A DNA stretch of 64,000 bases, taken from contig NZ_JBGFSJ010000001.1 in assembly GCF_041365695.1 (NCBI RefSeq), forward strand, positions 372,001 through 436,000. Reading direction: 5' to 3'. Shown here piece after piece: positions 42,065 through 48,467 of this stretch (positions are counted from its first letter, which is position 1; every line of letters begins with the position of its first letter). Position numbers and translations under genes: made by a program. This DNA is from Rhodosalinus sp041365695. Lineage in GTDB: Bacteria > Pseudomonadota > Alphaproteobacteria > Rhodobacterales > Rhodobacteraceae. The notes under the pieces were generated by a model. That model did not search any database, was not told the origin of the DNA, and saw only the letters and a list, made by a program, of their open reading frames with translations.

Positions 42065-44119
42065 ATGACTGCCGAAAAACTCCGCCTCGACCCTGCCGAG
42101 CGTGTGCCGCCGAAATCGGGCCTCCTGTCGGCCACCTATGCCGGGTTCTCGGGCCTCGCCGGCCGGATCGAGACCCTCGACCGGGCCATCGCCGACATCG
42201 GCGAGGCCGGCGACCGCGCGATCGACATCGCCGCGCAGCGGATGCGCAAGCGGCTGCGCGAGTTCGAGCCGAGCGTGACGATGATCGGGCAGGTGAAGGC
42301 GGGCAAGACCTCGCTCGTCAACGCGATGATCGGCTGGCCGGGCCTTCTGCCGGCCGACGTCAATCCGTGGACCTCGGTGGTCACCTCCCTGCACATGGAC
42401 CCGCGCCAGACCGCGGTGGGCAATTCGGCGCGGTTCCGTTTCTTCAGCGAGGAGGAGTGGGGCCGGCTGCTGGAGCGCGGCGGCCGCGTGGGCGAGCTGG
42501 CCCGCCGCGCCGGCGCCGAGCAGGAGATCGAGAAGGTCCGCCAGCAGCTCGAGGAGATGCGCGAGAAATCGCGCCGCAGGCTCGGCCGGAAGTTCGAGAT
42601 GCTGCTCGGGCAGGAGCACGACTACGGCTATTTCGACGAGGAGCTCGTCCAGCGTTATGTCTGCCTCGGCGACGATTTCGACGCCAGCCCGGAGGACCGG
42701 CAGGGCCGTTTCGCCGACATCACCAAGGCCGCGGACCTGCATTTCGGTCAGCCCGAGCTGCCGATGAAGCTGTGCATCCGCGACACGCCGGGCGTGAACG
42801 ACACCTTCATGATCCGCGAGCAGATCACCATCCACGCGATCCGCGAAAGCCGGATCTGCGTGGTGGTGCTGTCGGCGCATCAGGCGCTGTCGTCGGTGGA
42901 CATGGCGCTGATCCGGCTGATCTCGAACATCAAGTCGCGCGAGGTCGTCATCTTCGTGAACCGCATCGACGAGCTGGCCGACCCGGGGCGGGAGGTGCCG
43001 GAGATCCGCGACAGCATCCGGGCCACGCTGCAGAGCCATGGCGGCCCGGCCGAGGCGCAGATCATCTTCGGCAGCGCCTTCTGGGCCAACCACGCGCTGA
43101 GCGGCCGCTATGACGGGCTCAAGGGCGCGAGCGGCGAGGCGCTGCTCAACTGGGCGCAGTCGGAGGTGTCCGCCGAGAACGCCGACCCGTCCGTCGACTC
43201 GATGATCTGGAGCCTGTCGGGCTTGCCCGCGCTCGGCAAGGCCATCGCCGAACGCGCCGACAGCGGCCCCGGCGCGGAGCTCGAGGCGAAGATCGCGCGC
43301 GCGGCGCGCAACCTCGCGAACGGTCTTTCCGCCTCGCGCAGCGTCGTCTCGCGCGGCGCGGAGGGCGCGTCCGTCACGCCGATCGACCCTGACCGGATCG
43401 GCGCCGAGATCGACCGGATCGAGGCCGAACGGCTGGAAGAGCTGCGCAGCCGCCTCGACGCCGCGCTCGACGACTTCCGCGGGCGCGCGGCCGGCACGCA
43501 CCGCACCTTCCTCGACCGTGCGGTCGCCTCGCTCATCCAGCACCTGGAAAAGCACGGCGAAAAGAAGGTCTGGATCTACGAGCCGAGCGGGCTGCGCCTG
43601 CTTCTGCGCTCCGGCTACCGGGTCTATGCGCGCGCGGCCTCGAAGATCGGCGAGGACGTGTTCTACCGCACCACATCGGAGATCTGCGATCTCTACCTGC
43701 GCGCCTTCTCCATCCCCGAGAAGAGTTTCGCGCTCGAGGCGCCGCCGGTGCCCGCCGCCCCCGCGCCGGTGCTTCTGGGTCAGACCATCGCGCTCGACCT
43801 CAAGGGCAACTGGTGGACCCGCTGGTGGCGGCGGCGGCGCAGCTACGCGTCCTTCGCGCGCGAGTTCACCGATCTCATCCACGCCGAGACGCTGCCCGTC
43901 GTGCAGGCGCTCGAGACCGATCACGCGGCCGCCTACGCGCGGGGGATCGAGGCGGCGCTCGCGGAATTCCTGTCGGGCCAGCGCGCGGTCCTCATGGACC
44001 TGGCCGAGCGCGCCGATCTCGACGCGGGCGAGCTGCGCGCGCAGATCGGCGGCGGCCAGCAGCGCTGGGACACGCTGAAATCCACGCTGTCGGTGCTGGC
44101 AGCCTTCGACAAAACCTGA
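42065..44119 (+). CDS. Dynamin-like large GTPase
   Basis: Bacterial dynamin-family protein, 684 aa. G1 GQVKAGKTSLVN with K81, G3 DTPGVND near residue 242, and G4 NRIDEL near 300; the rest is mostly helical with coiled-coil character, the stalk of dynamins. Around residues 578-592 a Trp/Arg-rich patch (GNWWTRWWRRRRSY) could insert into or bind a membrane. No signal peptide. Bacterial dynamins bend or repair membranes. Position in one direction with a kinase module and a second GTPase suggests controlled membrane remodelling. Confidence 0.85.
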   Translation: MTAEKLRLDPAERVPPKSGLLSATYAGFSGLAGRIETLDRAIADIGEAGDRAIDIAAQRMRKRLREFEPSVTMIGQVKAGKTSLVNAMIGWPGLLPADVNPWTSVVTSLHMDPRQTAVGNSARFRFFSEEEWGRLLERGGRVGELARRAGAEQEIEKVRQQLEEMREKSRRRLGRKFEMLLGQEHDYGYFDEELVQRYVCLGDDFDASPEDRQGRFADITKAADLHFGQPELPMKLCIRDTPGVNDTFMIREQITIHAIRESRICVVVLSAHQALSSVDMALIRLISNIKSREVVIFVNRIDELADPGREVPEIRDSIRATLQSHGGPAEAQIIFGSAFWANHALSGRYDGLKGASGEALLNWAQSEVSAENADPSVDSMIWSLSGLPALGKAIAERADSGPGAELEAKIARAARNLANGLSASRSVVSRGAEGASVTPIDPDRIGAEIDRIEAERLEELRSRLDAALDDFRGRAAGTHRTFLDRAVASLIQHLEKHGEKKVWIYEPSGLRLLLRSGYRVYARAASKIGEDVFYRTTSEICDLYLRAFSIPEKSFALEAPPVPAAPAPVLLGQTIALDLKGNWWTRWWRRRRSYASFAREFTDLIHAETLPVVQALETDHAAAYARGIEAALAEFLSGQRAVLMDLAERADLDAGELRAQIGGGQQRWDTLKSTLSVLAAFDKT

Positions 44120-44139
44120 CCCGGAGGAGGGCGCGACCC

Positions 44140-45165
44140 ATGTCCGAGACCAGCGAGATCCAGAGCCTGCCCGTGAGCGGCCGCAAGCCCCGCATCGTGC
44201 TGATGGGCGAATTCAGTTCCGGCAAGAGCACGCTGGCGAACCTGCTGATGGAGCAGGCCGTCTCGCCCGTGAAGGTGATCGCCACCCAGCTGCCCCCGGT
44301 GTGGTACAGCGAAGGCGACGGTGCGCCCTTCCGCATCACCCATGCGGGCGAGCATGTCAGGCTCGACGCCGAGGGCCTCAGCCGCGTCGGCGTGGAGGAC
44401 ACGCGCGCCGTGCGCGTCTTCCTGCGCGCGGGCATCCTCGGGCTTTGCGACCTCATCGACGCGCCCGGCACCTCGGACCCGAACATGGATCCCGAAGTCT
44501 GGCAGGCCGTGCTCGAGGAGGCGGATGCGGTGATCTGGTGCACGCCGGCCACCCAGGCCTGGCGCCAGTCCGAGGCCGCGGTCTGGGAGGAGGTGCCGCT
44601 CGAATTGCAGGAGAAGAGCCTGCTGCTCGTCACGCGGATGGACAAGATCCTGTCCGAGACCGACCGGACGCGCGTCTTCCGCCGGGTGGAGCGCGCGGTC
44701 GAGGGCTGTTTCCACGCCGTCTACCCGATTTCGCTGACCGAGGCGCTGGCCGCCGAGGGCGATCCCGGGCTCTGGGAGGAAAGCGGCGCGGCGGCCTTCA
44801 CCGATGCGCTGGTGGAGCTTCTGGAGGATCTCGTCGAGCAGGTCGCCCGGCGTCCGAAGGGCGCGCCGCGCCTTCCCTCGGCGGCCCCGGCCGAGACCGG
44901 GTCGGACGGCGCGGAGGCCGCGGCACCCGAAAAGATCGCCGATCGCCTGCGCGCCCGCCAGAGCGGGCAGCCGCCGCAGGAGAGCGCCGGGGCGCCCGAC
45001 ACCGACGCCGCGGGCCCCGACGAGGACGAGGCGCAGCCCGAACGCCCCGGAGAGCCGGCACCGGCCGACGCCGCAGTGCTGCCGCGCCGCGTGGCGCCGC
45101 CATCGGGCGGCGGCCGCCGCCGCGCACGCCCGGGGCCGGGCGAGAAGGCGCCGTCGCTCTTCTGA
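44140..45165 (+). CDS. Second GTPase of the dynamin-like cluster
   Basis: Predicted GTPase, 341 aa. G1 GEFSSGKSTL with K29, switch-like ATQLPPVWY, G3 DAPGTSD near residue 107, and G4 TRMDKI near 165; the GTPase domain ends around residue 225. The C-terminal 115 residues are acidic, Pro/Ala-rich and basic at the very end, probably disordered. CGGAGGAGG lies upstream of the ATG. The dynamin-like gene 20 bp upstream and this one are likely partners, as in paired bacterial dynamins. Confidence 0.85.
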   Translation: MSETSEIQSLPVSGRKPRIVLMGEFSSGKSTLANLLMEQAVSPVKVIATQLPPVWYSEGDGAPFRITHAGEHVRLDAEGLSRVGVEDTRAVRVFLRAGILGLCDLIDAPGTSDPNMDPEVWQAVLEEADAVIWCTPATQAWRQSEAAVWEEVPLELQEKSLLLVTRMDKILSETDRTRVFRRVERAVEGCFHAVYPISLTEALAAEGDPGLWEESGAAAFTDALVELLEDLVEQVARRPKGAPRLPSAAPAETGSDGAEAAAPEKIADRLRARQSGQPPQESAGAPDTDAAGPDEDEAQPERPGEPAPADAAVLPRRVAPPSGGGRRRARPGPGEKAPSLF

Positions 45166-45261
45166 CGGGGGCGCGGCCCGGGCGGCGCGCACGCGGGGCT
45201 TGTATCCGCGGGCGCGCTGACGCAGAACGGCGGGCATCCACAGACCCGGACAGGCCCGCCG

Positions 45262-45609
45262 ATGACCGCCGATGATCTCGCCCAGCTGCGCGCCGATCTG
45301 CCCGAATGCGAACTCGCGGTGTTCGCCGACGTTTTCTCGGGGACCGTGCTCGCCGCCGACGCCGCGCTGAAACACCCGCAGGAGAACCTCGACGCGCTGT
45401 GCGCCGAGGCGGCCCGGCTCTTTTCCGGCGCGGGCGCGTTCGAGGGGGCGGAGCCCGACACCGCCGTGGTGCTGACCTCGGTGACCTGCCGCGCCTTTTT
45501 CCGCGATCCCGCCGAGCCGGGCGAGGCGCTGTGCTGCCTCTGCGCGCCGGGCGTCCCGCCCGAGCGGCTTCTCGAGGCGGGGCGCGCCGCGTTCGCGGGG
45601 GCGGGATGA
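45262..45609 (+). CDS. Small protein, roadblock/LC7-like
   Basis: Protein of 115 aa, no membrane segment. The order helix (ADDLAQLRADLPE), strand (CELAVFADVFSGTVLAAD), helix (QENLDALCAEAARLFSG), strands (TAVVLTSVTCRAFFRD; EALCCLCAPG), helix fits the roadblock/LC7 fold of proteins that act on small GTPases (MglB type). Three Cys are present near the C-terminus. The match is by layout only. Its place just after two GTPase genes makes a GTPase-modulating role plausible. Confidence 0.5.
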   Translation: MTADDLAQLRADLPECELAVFADVFSGTVLAADAALKHPQENLDALCAEAARLFSGAGAFEGAEPDTAVVLTSVTCRAFFRDPAEPGEALCCLCAPGVPPERLLEAGRAAFAGAG

Positions 45610-45643
45610 GCGGGTCCGGACCCATGGGCCGAGGGGCGCGCCC

Positions 45644-46447
45644 TTGAACGGGCTCGACGATCTGCGCGCCGTGCTGCGGCGGGTGGCCTCCGAAGGGGTG
45701 GCGCCCGCGCGGGAACATGCGCTTTCGGCCCCCGAGGACGCGCTCGCCGTCATCGTCCGACAGATCGACGCGACCGTTCTCGGCCGCGTGATCGCCTTCG
45801 ATTTCGAGGGGCGTGGCCGGCTTCTCTGCGAGGCGTCGGGCCGGCGTCTCTTGCGGCTCGTTCCGCCCGTGCCGGACGGTCTGGGCCCTGAGGCCGAGGC
45901 GCTCGCCGGGACGCCGCTTTCCGGCGCGGAGGAGGATCACCTCGAAGCCCTCGCCGCGCTGCTGAGCGATCTTGCGGCCGGCGCGTCGCGGCTGCGGGTT
46001 TCCTCCGCGCCGCGCGGCGACGGCACCGAGACGGGCGAGACCGGGATCTCGGCCGCGCGCCTTGCCGAGGCGCTGGGCGTCGGCACGGCGCTCGCGCCGA
46101 AACCGGCCGGCGGGGATGCGCTGGCGGCGCTCGTGGAGGGGCTCGAGGCGCATCTGCGGGCCGCCTTCCGCGCAAGCGGCGCGCAGATCACGGTGCTCAA
46201 GGGCGACGGGGCGCTGATCGAGACGCTGACCGGCTGGAGCGAGACGGCGCTCGAAGGGCTGGTGGGCGGCGCAACACCGCCCGCCGCGGAGCTTCGCGAG
46301 GAGGGGCTTCTGCTTTTCGGCCTGCCCGCGCCGGCCGGCGGGCATCTCGCCGTGGCGGGGCAGGGCGGCGACATGCTGATCGCCCTGCTGGACGACGCGG
46401 GCCTCGCGCCGGCCATGCGGCTCTGGCAGAGCGTGCGCGCCACCTGA
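45644..46447 (+). CDS. Unknown protein downstream of the GTPase cluster
   Basis: Protein of 267 aa with no recognised domain. TTG start at 45644 with GAGGGGCG upstream; a GTG at 45671 is an alternative. Begins with a helix (GLDDLRAVLRRVASEGVAPAREHALSA), followed by a strand-rich part that includes VIVRQIDATVLGRVIAFDFEGRGRLLCEA and a C-terminal strand-rich half (AQITVLKGDGALIETLTGW, GHLAVAGQGGDMLIALLD). Cytoplasmic by hydropathy. Comes directly after the roadblock-like gene (34 bp). Confidence 0.6.
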   Translation: MNGLDDLRAVLRRVASEGVAPAREHALSAPEDALAVIVRQIDATVLGRVIAFDFEGRGRLLCEASGRRLLRLVPPVPDGLGPEAEALAGTPLSGAEEDHLEALAALLSDLAAGASRLRVSSAPRGDGTETGETGISAARLAEALGVGTALAPKPAGGDALAALVEGLEAHLRAAFRASGAQITVLKGDGALIETLTGWSETALEGLVGGATPPAAELREEGLLLFGLPAPAGGHLAVAGQGGDMLIALLDDAGLAPAMRLWQSVRAT

Positions 46448-46565
46448 CCGCGGGGGCCGGAAGCGGGGGGCGCGGATTTTTCCGCCTCTGCCGCGCCGGG
46501 GACTTTTGTCGCGCCGGCGCAGCGTGTAGCCTTCGCGACGATCGCAGATGGAGCGGGCGTCCGAC

Positions 46566-46850
46566 ATGAACAAGTCTTTCCTTCTCGGCGCGACGGTCGC
46601 GGTCGGCGCCGTCATGCTGATCCCCGGCGTCGCCCCGGCGGTCGGCCGCGCGAGCAAGCCGCTGGCGCGGGCCGCGCTGCGCACCGGAACCGTCGCCTAT
46701 GACGAGTTCCGCAAGGCGGGGGCGGAGGCGTTCGAGCACTTCGAGGACATCGCCGCGGAGATCCGCGAGGAAATGGAGGCCGAGCGCCACGCCGCCGCGC
46801 AGGAGGCGGCCGGCACGGCCGCCCCGGGCGCCGCCGATGACGCCGACTGA
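46566..46850 (+). CDS. DUF5132-like small membrane protein
   Basis: Protein of 94 aa: a basic start MNKS, a membrane segment with LLGATVAVGAVMLIPGVAPAV (residues about 5-25), an amphipathic basic stretch (GRASKPLARAALRTGTVAYDEF), and an acidic helix (EHFEDIAAEIREEMEAE). This layout fits DUF5132-type proteins often placed near P-type ATPases with HMA-like domains. GGAGCGG is placed correctly before ATG 46566; the ATG at 46548 lacks a ribosome site. Overlaps the next gene by 14 bp. Function unknown. Confidence 0.65.
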   Translation: MNKSFLLGATVAVGAVMLIPGVAPAVGRASKPLARAALRTGTVAYDEFRKAGAEAFEHFEDIAAEIREEMEAERHAAAQEAAGTAAPGAADDAD

Positions 46851-47322
46851 GGGCACGGCCCGACCGCCCCGCCTCTGCCTCGTGCACCGCTCCGGCCGCC
46901 GCCTGCGCCTGCGCTTCCAGTCGCCGGTGCCCCAGGGTGCGGCGCTTGTGGCCTTCGCCGACGGGCTGGCCGACCTGACGGGGGTGGCGCGCGCGCTGGT
47001 GCGCCCGCGGACCGGCAGCGTCATCATCGAGACGCTGGCGCCGGCCGGGGAGGTGCTGGAGGCCCTGGCGGGGTCGGACCTCGTCTGGATCGTCGACGCG
47101 CCGAGGCCGGTGGCGGTGGGGCAGGTCATGCAGCTCGGCCTTGCGCGGACCGACATGGAACTCGCGCGCCGGACGGAGGGCGCGCTCGATCTGCGCAGCA
47201 CGCTGGCGGTCGCGCTTCTGGGCGCGGCGATCGTTCAGCTGGCGCGCGGGCGGGTGGCGGGCCCGGCCACGACGCTCGCCATGACGGCCTTCTCGCTTCT
47301 CGAACGCGGCAAGCGCGGCTAG
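46837..47322 (+). CDS. HMA-like domain protein with two C-terminal hydrophobic helices
   Basis: Protein of 161 aa. Residues about 15-80 (GRRLRLRFQSPVP to RTGSVIIETLAP) correspond to an HMA_2-like ferredoxin fold without the metal-binding CxxC pair. The same arrangement, including TGSVI, starts the P-type ATPase at 48452-51397. The C-terminal part contains one or two membrane-like segments (STLAVALLGAAIVQLA). Convergent with metK, ending inside its stop. Likely a partner or regulator of the P-type ATPase, by sequence likeness and proximity only. Confidence 0.65.
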   Translation: MTPTEGTARPPRLCLVHRSGRRLRLRFQSPVPQGAALVAFADGLADLTGVARALVRPRTGSVIIETLAPAGEVLEALAGSDLVWIVDAPRPVAVGQVMQLGLARTDMELARRTEGALDLRSTLAVALLGAAIVQLARGRVAGPATTLAMTAFSLLERGKRG

Positions 47323-48467
47323 CCGCGCGCCAGCGACGCGGCGGCGTCCGTGTCCTCCCACGGTGCGCCGAGGCGCTCGCGCCCCATGTGCCCGTGCGCC
47401 GCGAGGCGCTGGTAGAAGCTGCCGTCATGGCGGCCCGGCAGCTCCCAGAGGCCGAAGCGCTCCTGGATCGCGCCCACGCGGAAGTCGATGGCGCGGGCGA
47501 GCCGGCGCGCGATCTCGGCGTCGGGCAAGGCGCCGGAGCCGTGGCTGTCCACCTCCAGGTCATGGGGGGCGGAATCGCCCGGCATGTAGGAGAGCTGCAC
47601 CTCGCATTCCCGCGCCAGCCCCGCCGCGGTGACGGCGCGGGCGGCGTGGCGCGCGGCGTAGGCGGCGATGCGGTCCACGCGCGACGGGTCCTTGCCGCTC
47701 AGCGCCGAGCCGCCGTGGCGGACGAAGGCGCCGTAGGTGTCGTCGCCGGTCTTGCGCCCGGTCAGGCCGGAGTGGGCCGAGGGACCGCCCCGGCCCGGGT
47801 GCACGGTGAGTGAGAGGCGCATGTCCCGCGCGCGGCCCACCCCGAGTCCGTCGAGGGCGGGGCCCACGATCTCGGCCTCGAGCGCCTCGCGCACGGTGGC
47901 GTGGGACATCGCCTCGGCGAGCGCGACGTTGAGCGCGATGGCGGTCACCTCCGCCGCCCGGCGATCGGCATGGCGCACCGCCACCTGCGCCTGCGCATCG
48001 GGCGTGAGCCAAGGCAGGCGCCCGTCCTTGCGCGCGGCATCGAGCGCGGCGGTGATCCGGTGGGCGGCCTCGATGGGGGCGGGCATCGCCGCGGGCGCCC
48101 CCGCCACCGCGTAGCCGAAGGCGGTGACCATGTGGCGCGAGACGGCCTCGGTCACGCGGTCGGGCGAGAGCGTATCGTCCTCGCGCATCTCGAGGACCAC
48201 GGTCAGGGCATCGCCTTCCTCGGCGTCATCGCCATAGCCCGCCTCCGCGACCACCTTGCGCGCGATGGCGGCCGGATCCACCGGCGCGCCCGCGCCCGAC
48301 CGGACGGACAGGAATACAACGCCGGAGGCCACGGCGCATTCCGCCGCGACGCCCGCGCGCAGCCCGTGGCAGAGCCAGGCGTCCACCACCGCGTCGCTGA
48401 TCCGGTCGCAAAGCTTGTCCGGATGCCCGGCCGTCACCGAATCCGAGGTCATCACGAAGTCCCGCAT
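47319..48467 (-). CDS. Divergent S-adenosylmethionine synthetase homologue
   Basis: MetK-family protein, 382 aa, close to the normal 384. It keeps GHPDKLCDRISDAVVDAWL (residues about 13-31), the C-terminal GLTGRKTGDDTYG and SGKDPSRVDRIAAYAARHA with its lysines, and LPWLTPDAQAQV. Where MetK enzymes have the GAGDQG loop before FGYA, this sequence reads SRHMVTA, and GGP-x-GDxGLTGRK reads GGPSAHSGLTGRK. The enzyme may thus have altered or no SAM synthase activity; a standard metK is expected elsewhere. It overlaps the P-type ATPase gene by 16 bp and so is cotranscribed with it. Confidence 0.85.
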   Translation of the reverse strand: MRDFVMTSDSVTAGHPDKLCDRISDAVVDAWLCHGLRAGVAAECAVASGVVFLSVRSGAGAPVDPAAIARKVVAEAGYGDDAEEGDALTVVLEMREDDTLSPDRVTEAVSRHMVTAFGYAVAGAPAAMPAPIEAAHRITAALDAARKDGRLPWLTPDAQAQVAVRHADRRAAEVTAIALNVALAEAMSHATVREALEAEIVGPALDGLGVGRARDMRLSLTVHPGRGGPSAHSGLTGRKTGDDTYGAFVRHGGSALSGKDPSRVDRIAAYAARHAARAVTAAGLARECEVQLSYMPGDSAPHDLEVDSHGSGALPDAEIARRLARAIDFRVGAIQERFGLWELPGRHDGSFYQRLAAHGHMGRERLGAPWEDTDAAASLARG

